DNA from: Bradyrhizobium quebecense
GTDB lineage: Bacteria > Pseudomonadota > Alphaproteobacteria > Rhizobiales > Xanthobacteraceae
Reading direction: 5' to 3'
Length of the DNA stretch: 64,000 bases
NCBI RefSeq assembly: GCF_013373795.3
Contig: NZ_CP088022.1
Coordinates: forward strand, 8,067,501 to 8,131,500
Shown: piece by piece, positions 27,874-36,877 of the stretch
Numbering within the stretch: position 1 is the first letter of the stretch
How the letters are laid out: the number at the start of each line of letters is the position of its first letter
Program-made: the position numbers and the translations under genes
The notes under the pieces: model-generated
What the model saw: the letters and a program-made list of their open reading frames with translations, nothing else
Databases searched by the model: none
Told to the model about the DNA's origin: nothing

Positions 27874-28049
27874 GTTCCGGGGGCCCCTCGGGAAATTCAT
27901 GGCATCCCCCAGTTTCAAAGATAGGGCTTAAAGGGCCGCCGCCGCCAAGCCGCTTTCAGCAGAGTGCGTCTCGGCGTTTCAAAGAGTACGACCTTCTTTC
28001 AGGTTGCAGCGGCGCGCCTTATCGCAGATAGATAGCGCGCGGGGGAGGA

Positions 28050-31000
28050 ATGACGCAGGCTGGCAACTTTCAATTCCTAAGGCTTCACGACGCTCGTTTG
28101 CAGGCATACGGAGCGGCCGCCGAGCGTTACCTACACGATGACCCCAACACTGCAATTTTCAAGCTTCGACAGTTCGCCGAGCTGCTTTGTAAAATCGTCG
28201 CTGCTCGTCATGCCCTATACCTCGGTGAACGAGAGACTTTTGAAGATACGCTTAGGCGGCTCAGCCTCGAACGGATAACACCCAGAGAAGTTGCCGACGT
28301 TTTCCATGCCATACGGAAGATAGGCAATCGTGCCGTTCATGAAGGCGAAGGAAGCTTCAAAGAAGCCTTGTCGGCCCTGAAGTTTGCGTGGCAGTTGGGC
28401 GTCTGGTTTCACCGGGCTTATGGGAAGCAGCCAAATTTCAAGCCATCACAGTTCGCAGAGCCGTCGAAACCCACCAAGACGGAGATTGATCAGAACGCCG
28501 CGCGACTGAGCGAGCTCGAGAAGGAGCTGGCGGCTGCTGTGCGAGCGCTTGAGACTGCCCGCGGCGAAGCGCACGAGAGCGCGCGTGCCCGCGAAGGTAT
28601 CGAAGAAAAGCTCAAACAAGTTCAAGAGGAGCGAACGCTGTGGGAGGCGCTGGCGCAAGAAGCTGAGCAAGAAAAACTTCGCAGCGTAGCACGGAGCCAA
28701 GACTTTAAGCCTCAATTCTCGGAGGACGTATCTGCAATATCGAATGCGCTTCGCATCGTGCGTGATCCGCTCGACCAGGTCCAAGAGCTTGCAAAGCAGA
28801 CTTCGCAGGTGGAGTTGTCCGAGTTGGTGGTTCGCGGCGAAGAAGCTGCCAAAAAAATCGATCTCGACGAAGCGTCTACCCGAGACCTCATCGACCAGCA
28901 GCTCCGCGACAGTGGTTGGGAAGCTGACACAAAATCCTTGCGCCATAGTGCGGATGCTCGACCTGCAAAGGGACGCAATCTTGCAATTGCCGAGTGGCCG
29001 ACCGCGAGTGGTCCGGCAGACTACGCATTGTTCGTAGGTTTAACGCTGGTCGGCGTGGTCGAGGCAAAGCGGAAACGTAAGAACGTATCGGCCGCCATCG
29101 ATCAGGCCGAGCGCTATTCGATGGGAATGAAACCCGACGCGGCGTTCTCATTTGCGGAAGGTAGGCCGTGGGGCACCCACGGTGTGCCGTTTGTTTTTGC
29201 GGCGAATGGCCGTTCCTATCTGAAGCAGATCGAAACTGAGAGTGGTATCTGGTTTCGCGATACGCGACGTTCGGCCAATCACCGCCGAGCGCTGGTGGGT
29301 TGGCCAACCCCTGAAGGCCTTCTCGGGCAGCTCGAAATCAATCCAGATGCCGCTGACACTGCTCTGAAGGACATGCCCTTCGAGTTTGGCTTTCCGCTCC
29401 GAGAATACCAACAGGGCGCGATACGGGCCGTGGAAGGAGCCTTGGGCGGTGGTCGCCGTTCGATGTTGCTCGCTATGGCGACGGGTACGGGAAAGACTAA
29501 GCTAGCGATAGCAATGCTCTACCGCCTGCTCGAAACGAAGCGGTTTCGGCGCGTCTGCTTTGTCGTTGACCGATCAGCTCTTGGTGAGCAAGCCGCTGGG
29601 GAGTTTACGACGACAAAGGTCGTATCGGGAAAGGCCTTTGCCGACATCTTCGGCCTCAAGAGGCTCTCCGACGTGACACCTGAGAGTGAAACGAAGGTCC
29701 ACATTTGCACCATACAAGGTCTCGTCAAGCGCGTATTGTATGCGGCCGACAGCTCGGAAGCGCCGCCAGTGGACCAATACGACCTCATGGTAATCGACGA
29801 GTGTCACCGCGGCTACTTGCTTGATCGGGAAATGTCCGACGCCGAGCTGAGCTTCCGGGGTCAAGAAGACTACATTTCCAAGTATCGCCGCGTACTTGAG
29901 TACTTCGACGCTGTGAAAATTGGGCTTACGGCCACACCAGCATTACACACCACTGAAATCTTTGGCGATCCGATTTTCAAATATTCATATCGGCAGGCGG
30001 TCATTGACGGCTATTTGATCGACCACGAGCCTCCTGTGCGCATCGAGACGGCATTGGCGCGTGCCGGTATCATCTTCGAGAAAAACAAGCAGTTGGACTT
30101 GTTGAATACCCGCACCGGCGAAATCAACTTAGCTCATGCACCCGATGAAATCCGGTTTGATGTCGAGCAGTTCAACAAGCAGGTCATCACTGCGGAATTC
30201 AATCGTGTGGTAGCTGAGGAGCTTGCGAGCCACATCGACCCATCGGCCCCGGGGGCTGGGAAGACATTGATCTTTGCTGCTACCGATGCCCACGCTGATA
30301 TTGTCGTGGCCGAAATAAAAAGGGCGTTCGCGAAGAAATACGGTGATATCGATGACGCGACGGTGAGGAAGATTACCGGGAGCGTAGATCGGGTGGGAAC
30401 GCTTATTCGTTCGTTCCGCAACGATGCCGATCCTAAGATTGCCGTCACTGTCGACCTGCTTACGACCGGGGTGGATGTACCATCCATCACAAATCTGGTG
30501 TTTCTGCGAAGGGTCAACAGCCGCATCCTCTATGAGCAAATGATCGGCCGAGCGACGCGGCTGTGCCCCGATATTGGCAAGGAAGTGTTCCGCATCTTCG
30601 ATGCCGTGGACCTGTATCCGCATTTGCAGGAATTGACGGACATGAAGCCGGTGGTGGTCAACCCATCAATTAGCTTCGAGCAGCTCCTCAAGGAGCTGGT
30701 GACGGCAGATAAAGACGCTCACCGGGAAACCATTCGCCAGCAGCTTGCTGTGAAGCTTCGCCGAGCCATGAAGAGGCTATCGCCCGAAGCGCGCGTCAAG
30801 TTTGAAGCCGCGGCCGGAGAAGCGCCTGAGGCGACCCTGAAGCGCATATTGGACGCAAAGCCCGCAGCGCTGTCGGAATGGTTCTCGTCTCGGTCGGCGG
30901 TTGGGCCGATCCTGGATTGGCAGGGTGACGGAGACGGGCAACCACGCTTCATGCCTATCTCGCATCACCCCGACGCGGTTATAGCAGTCACGCGCGGATA

Positions 31001-31520
31001 TGGCGCGGCGAATAAGCCGGAAGATTTTCTAGAGGGCTTTGAAGCCTACGTGCGCGACAACGTTAACACTGTAGCAGCCTTGAAACTCGTGGTTCAGCGG
31101 CCGCGCGACCTAACGCGGGCGGACTTACGAGACCTTCGCGCTGCGCTCGATTTGAAGGGGTATTCGGAGGTTAATCTCCGTCGGGCGTGGGCCGACGCCA
31201 AGAATGTGGATATCGCCGCTTCCATCATTGGCTTTGTCCGGCAGGCGGCCTTAGGTGACCCGCTGGTGCCTTATGCGGATCGGGTGAAAGCCGCGATCCA
31301 GCGGGTGTTGATCGGCAAGAATTGGAGTGATCCTCAAAAGAGGTGGCTCCGCCGCATCGCCGAGCAAGTCGAGAAGGAAGTCGTGGTTGACCGCGACGCC
31401 CTTGATCGGGAACCTTTCGCAGCTGATGGCGGATTTGCGCGCCTTAATAGGGTTTTCGATGGCGAGCTTGAGAGCTTGCTGAGTAGCATCAACGAGGAAA
31501 TGTGGAAGAAGGCGGGGTAA
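28050..31520 (+). CDS. hsdR: Type I restriction endonuclease subunit R (HsdR) with DUF4145 N-terminus
   Basis: 1156 residues. Residues 20-125 form a DUF4145-like helical domain, followed by a coiled coil at about 150-225. The PD-(D/E)xK nuclease is near 300-350 (P-A-D-Y-A-L-F ... V-V-E-A-K-R-K). The SF2 translocase has Walker A in A-T-G-T-G-K-T (about 477-484), V-I-D-E-C-H (about 580) and G-L-T-A-T-P (about 625), with helicase C motifs Q-M-I-G-R-A-T-R-L. It resembles the EcoEI-type subunit. The ATG is almost abutted by GGGGGAGGA. It cuts unmethylated DNA after translocation in complex with HsdM and HsdS, its two operon partners. Confidence 0.95.
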   Translation: MTQAGNFQFLRLHDARLQAYGAAAERYLHDDPNTAIFKLRQFAELLCKIVAARHALYLGERETFEDTLRRLSLERITPREVADVFHAIRKIGNRAVHEGEGSFKEALSALKFAWQLGVWFHRAYGKQPNFKPSQFAEPSKPTKTEIDQNAARLSELEKELAAAVRALETARGEAHESARAREGIEEKLKQVQEERTLWEALAQEAEQEKLRSVARSQDFKPQFSEDVSAISNALRIVRDPLDQVQELAKQTSQVELSELVVRGEEAAKKIDLDEASTRDLIDQQLRDSGWEADTKSLRHSADARPAKGRNLAIAEWPTASGPADYALFVGLTLVGVVEAKRKRKNVSAAIDQAERYSMGMKPDAAFSFAEGRPWGTHGVPFVFAANGRSYLKQIETESGIWFRDTRRSANHRRALVGWPTPEGLLGQLEINPDAADTALKDMPFEFGFPLREYQQGAIRAVEGALGGGRRSMLLAMATGTGKTKLAIAMLYRLLETKRFRRVCFVVDRSALGEQAAGEFTTTKVVSGKAFADIFGLKRLSDVTPESETKVHICTIQGLVKRVLYAADSSEAPPVDQYDLMVIDECHRGYLLDREMSDAELSFRGQEDYISKYRRVLEYFDAVKIGLTATPALHTTEIFGDPIFKYSYRQAVIDGYLIDHEPPVRIETALARAGIIFEKNKQLDLLNTRTGEINLAHAPDEIRFDVEQFNKQVITAEFNRVVAEELASHIDPSAPGAGKTLIFAATDAHADIVVAEIKRAFAKKYGDIDDATVRKITGSVDRVGTLIRSFRNDADPKIAVTVDLLTTGVDVPSITNLVFLRRVNSRILYEQMIGRATRLCPDIGKEVFRIFDAVDLYPHLQELTDMKPVVVNPSISFEQLLKELVTADKDAHRETIRQQLAVKLRRAMKRLSPEARVKFEAAAGEAPEATLKRILDAKPAALSEWFSSRSAVGPILDWQGDGDGQPRFMPISHHPDAVIAVTRGYGAANKPEDFLEGFEAYVRDNVNTVAALKLVVQRPRDLTRADLRDLRAALDLKGYSEVNLRRAWADAKNVDIAASIIGFVRQAALGDPLVPYADRVKAAIQRVLIGKNWSDPQKRWLRRIAEQVEKEVVVDRDALDREPFAADGGFARLNRVFDGELESLLSSINEEMWKKAG

Positions 31521-32992
31521 TGTCAAACACAACCGACATCGTCGCGAAACTTTGGTCATTATGCCATATCCTGCGTGACGATGGCATCACGTACAACGAG
31601 TATGTGACCGAGCTGACATACTTGCTCTTCCTCAAGATGCTTGAGGAGACAAAGAAGGAAGAGCGGCTTCCCAAGGCATACCGCTGGCGCGAACTGGCGA
31701 AGCGCGACGGCCTCGATCAACTCGACTACTACAAGCGTCTGTTGCTCGACCTTGGCAAGGCAGAGGTAAAAGACGGTTTGGTCCGTGCCATCTTCGTAGA
31801 TGCGCAGACGCGCCTTCGCAAGCCGACCAATCTGAAGGCGCTGACTTCAAGTATTGATCAGCTTGACTGGTTTTCTGCTCGTGAGGAGGGGCTCGGTAAT
31901 CTTTACGAGGGTCTATTGCAGAAGAATGCCGAGGATAAGAAGTCAGGTGCCGGACAGTATTTCACGCCGCGACCTCTGATCGATTGTGTGGTGCGCTTGC
32001 TGAGACCGCAGGTCGGTGAGGTAGTACAAGACCCCGCCGCAGGTACAGCAGGCTTTCTGGTCGCGGCTGACCGCTATATTAAGGATAAGACCGACGATTT
32101 GTACAAGTTGACGGAGCAACAAGGCCATTTCCAGCGGCATAGTGCGTTCATTGGCGCGGAGTTGGTCCCCGACACCCATCGTCTTTGCCTAATGAACCTT
32201 TTGCTTCATGGCATTGAGGGCGGCGTGGACCTCGCGGATACCCTTTCGCCGGATGGAGAGCGGTTACCAAAGGCCGACCTTGTGCTGACCAATCCGCCGT
32301 TTGGTACCAAGAAGGGCGGCGGCAGACCAACGCGATCCGATTTCTCGATTACGGCCGATACATCTAATAAGCAATTGGCTTTCGTCGAACACGTTGTCCG
32401 CGCCTTGAAGCCGGGTGGCCGGGTGGGGATGGTCGTGCCCGACAACGTTCTATTTGAGGATAATACAGGCCGTCGAATGCGCACATGGTTGATGGAGCTT
32501 TGCAATCTCCACACCATTCTTCGGCTGCCGACCGGTATCTTCTATGCGCAGGGCGTTAAGACAAACGTCCTGTTCTTCCAGCGTGGCAAGACTGACAAAG
32601 CGAATACCAAGTCGACTTGGGTTTACGACATGCGTGCGAACATGCCTGCTTTTGGCAAAACGCGGCCGCTCACAGTCGACGATTTTGCAGCGTTCGAGAA
32701 AGTCTATGGTAGGGATGCGAACGGCAGAGCCGCGCGGAAGGACGAGGGCGAAGGTGGACGTTGGCGTTGCTTTACGCGCGAAGCAATCGGGGCGAGAAAC
32801 GATAGCTTAGATATTTCGTGGTTGCGCGACACAGAAGCCGAAGCCGAAGAAAAGTTGACCGATGCAGAGGATATAGCAGCAGCAATCATTGGGCACTTGA
32901 AGGCTGCGCTTGAAGATATCGAAACGGTTTCTGAAGAATTGGAAATCAACGAAGCTGAAGGAGCCGCCGGTCTATCGGAGGCGGCTGAATGA
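31520..32992 (+). CDS. hsdM: Type I restriction-modification DNA methyltransferase (HsdM)
   Basis: 490 residues from ATG 31520, which overlaps the hsdR stop by one base (TAATG). An HsdM N-terminal helical domain (about 5-140) precedes the N6-adenine methyltransferase domain: the SAM motif D-P-A-A-G-T-A-G-F-L (about 171) and the catalytic N-P-P-F (about 258). An upstream GTG at 31502 is an alternative but lies inside hsdR. It methylates adenine in the recognition sequence and forms the M2S core with HsdS. Confidence 0.95.
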   Translation: MSNTTDIVAKLWSLCHILRDDGITYNEYVTELTYLLFLKMLEETKKEERLPKAYRWRELAKRDGLDQLDYYKRLLLDLGKAEVKDGLVRAIFVDAQTRLRKPTNLKALTSSIDQLDWFSAREEGLGNLYEGLLQKNAEDKKSGAGQYFTPRPLIDCVVRLLRPQVGEVVQDPAAGTAGFLVAADRYIKDKTDDLYKLTEQQGHFQRHSAFIGAELVPDTHRLCLMNLLLHGIEGGVDLADTLSPDGERLPKADLVLTNPPFGTKKGGGRPTRSDFSITADTSNKQLAFVEHVVRALKPGGRVGMVVPDNVLFEDNTGRRMRTWLMELCNLHTILRLPTGIFYAQGVKTNVLFFQRGKTDKANTKSTWVYDMRANMPAFGKTRPLTVDDFAAFEKVYGRDANGRAARKDEGEGGRWRCFTREAIGARNDSLDISWLRDTEAEAEEKLTDAEDIAAAIIGHLKAALEDIETVSEELEINEAEGAAGLSEAAE

Positions 32993-34341
32993 CCATTCCG
33001 AACAATTGGAGCCAAGTTACGATTTCGGATGTAACCGAAAAATTTGAGACGGTTGATCCCAGAAAAACGCCGAACAAAACATTCAAGTACGTGGACATCG
33101 GATCGATTGACAATAAGTCTTGTACAATCGCCAATCCGAGCGCGATCCGGGGTGCGAAGGCCCCATCGAGAGCGCGCCGCGTCATTCGCGCTGGAGATAC
33201 GCTGTTTTCGACCGTCAGAACCTACCTCAAGAACATTGCGATTGTTCCCGCGGAGCTTGACGGACAGCTAACATCTACCGGCATTGCAGTGCTCAGGCCC
33301 AATGGCGCCGTCGATAGTAGATATCTTTTTCGATGGACCTCAGCGGATCAATTTGTAGACGCGGTATCGCTGTCGCAGGACGGCACGATGTATCCAGCTG
33401 TTTCGGACCGCGATGTTTCTGAAGCAGCGATCCCTCTGCCTCCTCTGCCGGAACAACGGCGAATTGTGGCAAAAATCGATGGCCTGCTCTCAAGCACGGA
33501 TCGTGCGCGCGAACAGCTCGACTGCGTTTCGCGGCTGGTAGAGAAGTATAAGCAAGCAATCTTGGCGGCTGCTTTTCGAGGCGAATTGACGCACGAGTGG
33601 CGCACTGCGAATGCGTGCAATGGATCATGGGAGAAAACTTCTCTCGGCGCGGTCATAACAGACATCAGGTACGGCACTGCAAAGAAGTGTAGCTACGATG
33701 GTGGGCCGGTTAACGTGTTGCGAATTCCAAATGTGCAGCGCGGCCGCATTACGCTGGACGACATTAAGTCAGCCAAGTTCAGCCGGGATGAGGTGAACGC
33801 CCTTCAACTTGAGGAGGGTGATATCCTCGTAATCCGGTCGAACGGGAGCCTCGATCTGGTGGGACGTTCTGCCGTCGTTCAACGACAAGCGAAGGGAATG
33901 CTTTTTGCGGGATATCTTATCCGTCTAAGATTAGATCGTACCTTGGCGTATCCTGAGTTGATCCAATATTGGTTGCGGGCTCCGGAAACGAGAGCGCAGA
34001 TCGAGAGCTTGGCTAAGTCCACAAGCGGCGTGAACAACATCAACAGCACCGAAATTCGGAACCTCACACTATTGCTTCCCAGCCTCGATGAACAGTGCGA
34101 ACTCGTCCGTCGTATCGGAGCGTCATTCGCTTGGATCGACGGTTTATCTTCCGAGGCGGCCAACGCGCGAAAGCTGATTGATCACTTGGATCAAGCCATC
34201 CTTACCAAGGCGTTCCGAGGTGAACTCGTCCCCCAAGACCTAAGGGATGAGCCGGCAAGCGCGCTCTTGGCGCGTATCGGCGACCAGCGTCAAAATGCTC
34301 CCGCGCCCGGTGCCGCGCGCCACCGCTCAAAGGTTAAATAG
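32989..34341 (+). CDS. hsdS: Type I restriction specificity subunit (HsdS)
   Basis: 450 residues; the ATG overlaps the hsdM stop in ATGA. Two target-recognition domains (about 1-150 and 205-360) are each followed by a conserved helical region, P-P-L-P-E-Q-R-R-I-V-A-K-I-D (about 153-166) and L-P-S-L-D-E-Q-C-E-L-V-R-R-I (about 363-376). The two halves read a bipartite sequence; the target cannot be predicted here. Both domains look intact, so the system is probably functional. Confidence 0.94.
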   Translation: MTIPNNWSQVTISDVTEKFETVDPRKTPNKTFKYVDIGSIDNKSCTIANPSAIRGAKAPSRARRVIRAGDTLFSTVRTYLKNIAIVPAELDGQLTSTGIAVLRPNGAVDSRYLFRWTSADQFVDAVSLSQDGTMYPAVSDRDVSEAAIPLPPLPEQRRIVAKIDGLLSSTDRAREQLDCVSRLVEKYKQAILAAAFRGELTHEWRTANACNGSWEKTSLGAVITDIRYGTAKKCSYDGGPVNVLRIPNVQRGRITLDDIKSAKFSRDEVNALQLEEGDILVIRSNGSLDLVGRSAVVQRQAKGMLFAGYLIRLRLDRTLAYPELIQYWLRAPETRAQIESLAKSTSGVNNINSTEIRNLTLLLPSLDEQCELVRRIGASFAWIDGLSSEAANARKLIDHLDQAILTKAFRGELVPQDLRDEPASALLARIGDQRQNAPAPGAARHRSKVK

Positions 34342-34592
34342 GCCGCTTGGGTGTGGTACACGTTTGTGGTATCAAGGGACAGGCAAGACGAAGAATTTTA
34401 CTTGGAAAACAAGGGTTTCCTATGTGACGCGCCGCCTCGTTCCGGGCGCGCCAACCATGTTGTCGGCGGTCGAATAGACCGATATTCCATAACGTTCGAT
34501 GAGCGAAATCGAGCCGAGGAAGTCTGCGCCTGACGCTTCGGTCTTTCCTCAGTCTCAAGCAGTGGGCGAGGCGGCAGCGTCAGTCGATAAAG

Positions 34593-34618
34593 AGAGGCCG
34601 CAGATTTATGCGGCCTCT
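34593..34618. terminator. Hairpin terminator shared by the hsd operon and convergent small gene
   Basis: AGAGGCCGCA, loop GATTTA, TGCGGCCTCT, followed by GTCTTCT on the + strand. It lies between the convergent hsdS and His/Gly-rich protein genes. The remaining bases 34342-34592 hold no gene I can support. Confidence 0.7.
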
Positions 34619-34635
34619 GTCTTCTAATCAGTGAG

Positions 34636-34863
34636 TCACCACCAATGGCGGTGATGATGCCGCCAACCGTAGTGATGGCCACGACCACCGTGATGGCCCC
34701 ACCCGTGTCCATGCCCATGCCCATGGCCGCCTCTGACCTGGATAACTCCATCGTCTGTGCTACCCAGGGTATGCGGCGTTGCCATCGGCATGGCCGATGC
34801 CGACAAAATTGGCGAGAGCGAAAAAGCACAGCCAATAAATGCGATTGCGAGAAGCCGTTTCAT
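34636..34863 (-). CDS. Small exported His/Gly-rich protein
   Basis: 75 residues from ATG 34863. A Sec signal covers about residues 1-25 (M-K-R-L-L-A-I-A-F-I ... A-S-A). The mature part ends in a run of Gly-His pairs and W-x-H-H segments (from G-G-H-G-H-G-H-G-H). Such proteins are common in Bradyrhizobium. Metal binding in the periplasm is plausible from composition but unproven. Confidence 0.75.
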   Translation of the reverse strand: MKRLLAIAFIGCAFSLSPILSASAMPMATPHTLGSTDDGVIQVRGGHGHGHGHGWGHHGGRGHHYGWRHHHRHWW

Positions 34864-34998
34864 CTTATAAGTCTCCACCCGTTTTGACTAATAACCCAAC
34901 AGATTATCAGTTGCGTGTTGGAATGCCCGCTGAACGATGCGTTCACCTCCGGTTCACGACGGCTGCGTCCGCAAAATAGAACTCGGCAAGCTCTTGCG

Positions 34999-35361
34999 AT
35001 GGCATCGACCAAGAGCCTGATGAGCAACATTCATGGAACGTCGTTCGGATCGGGTGGTTGGTTGGCGGGCTCACTCTGGAGTAAAACGAAGCGCGCGATC
35101 ATCGCACTTTCTGCGGCATGCCTGATGGCTTCGAGCACCGCCTTCTTCGCACAAGGCGTCTCGAGCAAATCTCCCGGCCATGAGATGCAAGACAGGGGCT
35201 CCAAGAAGGGAAGCCCTGGCGCCTCGGGCTATGCGCCTGGACAGGAATTGCAGGCAAGAGGCTCGAAGGCTGGCGGCCCCGGCGCCTCGGGATACGCTCC
35301 CGGTCAGACGACAGGGACCAACACTGGAATGAAGTCGGGCGGCTCGACCAGGTCCAAGTAG
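34999..35361 (+). CDS. Exported small protein with G-A-S-G-Y-A-P-G repeats
   Basis: 120 residues from ATG 34999; an ATG at 35020 is equally possible. A hydrophobic signal-like segment (A-I-I-A-L-S-A-A-C-L-M-A-S-S) precedes a low-complexity region with two near-identical repeats, each G-S-K-x-G-x-P-G-A-S-G-Y-A-P-G-Q. Similar repeat proteins occur in Bradyrhizobium, function unknown. The N-terminus before the signal is unusually long, so the true start may be further downstream. Confidence 0.65.
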   Translation: MASTKSLMSNIHGTSFGSGGWLAGSLWSKTKRAIIALSAACLMASSTAFFAQGVSSKSPGHEMQDRGSKKGSPGASGYAPGQELQARGSKAGGPGASGYAPGQTTGTNTGMKSGGSTRSK

Positions 35362-35404
35362 CCGGCTTGCGGGTCTTCCCAGCATTCGGCTGGGACGACC
35401 CGCG

Positions 35405-35587
35405 TTATCTCGGCCTGGGGCCGCGCGGCGCGGTGGCAAAGTTTAGACCTAGAACCTTGGCTCTGAGCCGTACTGCTGATTCGCTGCGGCTCATCTCGAC
35501 GGCGATGTCGACAGCGTAGCGACCTTCCGTGATGAGCTTATGCAGAAGGTCGTCTTCAGCGGGATCCCAGGGGCGGTTCTTTGGCAT
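35405..35587 (-). CDS. SANT/Myb-like small DNA-binding protein
   Basis: 60 residues from ATG 35587. W-D-P-A-E-D-D-L-L-H-K-L-I and S-E-S-A-V-R-L-R-A-K-V-L-G-L give a helix-turn-helix of the SANT/Myb-like type. Its start overlaps the end of the 58-residue gene upstream by 32 bases, so the three genes 35907-35405 are probably one operon. It is a distant paralogue of the decayed gene at 35994-36268. Confidence 0.7.
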   Translation of the reverse strand: MPKNRPWDPAEDDLLHKLITEGRYAVDIAVEMSRSESAVRLRAKVLGLNFATAPRGPRPR

Positions 35588-35732
35588 CGTGATGCAAAAC
35601 AGTCTGTAGGGCCAATTCGTACTGGCGAGCCTTTTCAAGCAGCGCGTCTCTGACTGGACCAGGCGGCAGCAGCGCGGCCTGCCTGCGCGCCTCCCGTGCA
35701 CATTCAGCGCTGACTTCTTGTTCTCTCGTCAC
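35556..35732 (-). CDS. Small hypothetical protein overlapping its operon neighbours
   Basis: 58 residues from GTG 35732 (V-T-R-E-Q-E-V-S-A-E-C-A-R-E-A-R-R-Q). It is predicted helical, with A-L-L-P-P-G-P-V-R-D-A-L-L-E-K-A-R-Q-Y-E. It overlaps the DUF3606 gene by 29 bases and the SANT-like gene by 32, which supports a real gene in a compact operon. Function unknown. Confidence 0.6.
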   Translation of the reverse strand: MTREQEVSAECAREARRQAALLPPGPVRDALLEKARQYELALQTVLHHDAKEPPLGSR

Positions 35733-35907
35733 GATTCGCCTCCAGCTCCTTGCGGACGGCCGCGGCAGAATTCCCGACTTTATCGACGACCTTACGAAGC
35801 TCTTCCTTCGAGACACCCAGCGCATGAGCCCAGCATTTCATTTGATCGGGCGCGTGCAGATCGATTTTTGAGCGTTCGAATTGATCTTTCTTCGTAAGGC
35901 TGTTCAT
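35704..35907 (-). CDS. DUF3606 domain-containing protein
   Basis: 67 residues from ATG 35907. The DUF3606 pattern D-L-H-A-P-D-Q-M-K-C-W-A-H-A-L-G-V-S-K-E is clear. The function of this short helical family is unknown. First gene of a three-gene overlapping cluster. Upstream in-frame Met codons at 35934 lack support. Confidence 0.85.
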   Translation of the reverse strand: MNSLTKKDQFERSKIDLHAPDQMKCWAHALGVSKEELRKVVDKVGNSAAAVRKELEANRDERTRSQR

Positions 35908-35993
35908 TCTCAAACAACTGCGGCTTAGGCGCAACGTTCCTAAGTAGGAACTGGTGGTCTGTTTCGTGTGTTCATCCGATCAGGAGGTGCCCC

Positions 35994-36268
35994 ATGGCAA
36001 ACGCAAGCGACCGGGCTCACTTATCGGCAAGAAGGGCCCACGCAAAGCCAACCCAAAGTACAAGCGCCGTTCGCGCCAGCCCTGGACGGATAAAGAAGTC
36101 AAACAGCTTCGGTCGCTGGCGAGAGCGAACATCCCAACAGGCGTCATTAGCCTAAAGATGGAGAGGCCGAAGGGCTCGATCGCGAGCAAAGCGTAGCGGG
36201 AAGGCATCTCGCTACGGCCGATAAACCGCTCACCGTACAACCGCCGTAAGAAGATCACGCGGCGCTAA
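35994..36268 (+). pseudogene. Decayed SANT-like small protein gene (frameshift and nonsense)
   Basis: A perfect AGGAGGT precedes ATG 35994, but the conserved frame (K-R-K-R-P-G-S-L-I-G-K-K-G-P-R-K-A-N-P) is one base out from that ATG; a single A missing from the run after ATGGC explains it. The frame continues through R-Q-P-W-T-D-K-E-V-K-Q-L to S-K-A, meets TAG at 36194-36196, then reads R-E-G-I-S-L-R-P-I-N-R-S-P-Y-N to TAA at 36266-36268. Two independent lesions make loss of function very likely. Confidence 0.7.
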
Positions 36269-36471
36269 TTCTTGGGAGGCGGGTTCTCCTCGAGGACCCC
36301 GCTCACATCGGGCTTCTCAACGCCTACATCAATGTCGTCGGAGCTGTTGCACGCGCACCTCATCCCTGCGCCACACTGGCACCCCCGCGGATCCTTCGTC
36401 CACGGCAAATGCGGATGGTTTTCGCAGACCGAGCCCAAACCGCCGCAGATCGAACAATTAGGATTGATCAT
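36265..36471 (-). CDS. Small Cys-rich (probable zinc-binding) protein
   Basis: 68 residues. C-S-I-C-G-G-L-G-S-V-C-E-N-H-P and C-Q-C-G-A-G-M-R-C-A-C give eight Cys plus a His spaced like zinc ligands. Its ATG overlaps the stop of the upstream gene (ATGA at 36468-36471), so the two are co-translated. Small proteins of this pattern are familiar from Bradyrhizobium; function unknown. Confidence 0.72.
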   Translation of the reverse strand: MINPNCSICGGLGSVCENHPHLPWTKDPRGCQCGAGMRCACNSSDDIDVGVEKPDVSGVLEENPPPKN

Positions 36472-36683
36472 GCTGCGAGCAGGCGCTTGTAGCGCCGATA
36501 TGCGTCGATGGCATGGTTCGCTAGCATCAGTGGCCGATGCTCACCAGCCCGCGCCATGTCGTCGATGTTTCGAAGAAGGAAGCGGCTCGCGTCGACAGGA
36601 TCTGTGATTTCGCCGGAGCGCTCAAGGAAGTCCCAGGCGATCTGAATCGACTTCTCGACGAGGATTGGCAACAGCTCACTCAT
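36468..36683 (-). CDS. Small hypothetical protein
   Basis: 71 residues from ATG 36683 (M-S-E-L-L-P-I-L-V-E-K-S-I-Q-I-A-W-D-F-L). All-helical by appearance, ending Y-R-R-Y-K-R-L-L-A-A. Coupled to the Cys-rich protein gene downstream through ATGA. The frame is open upstream to 36749, but 36683 fits the conserved start better. No known domain. Confidence 0.65.
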   Translation of the reverse strand: MSELLPILVEKSIQIAWDFLERSGEITDPVDASRFLLRNIDDMARAGEHRPLMLANHAIDAYRRYKRLLAA

Positions 36684-36877
36684 AGGAGTCAAGAACAGAC
36701 GTCGATCTCGATGGTTCCTGTTGCAAATTTCGCCGACTCGCAGGCGCATTATCTGCCCCTGCCGGAATAACTTAGCGTGCCATCGGGCACGCCGCGAATG
36801 GCGCCCCCGGGGTAATTGACCCGTCGATGCCTGTATTGTCCTATTCCTGACCGTTGCTGAACGGGCAATATCGGATC

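Larger units (their letters stand above)
26566..28049. other. 1.5-kb region without convincing genes
   Basis: Several frames of 60-163 codons exist on both strands, but they overlap one another, start weakly and match nothing I recognise. Base composition is visibly less GC-rich than the left third of the window. Two clear hairpins (27055-27082 and 27831-27864) and a GGGGGCCCC palindrome near 27880 are present. It may be decayed sequence, a regulatory RNA locus or an element origin; none can be shown. Confidence 0.4.
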
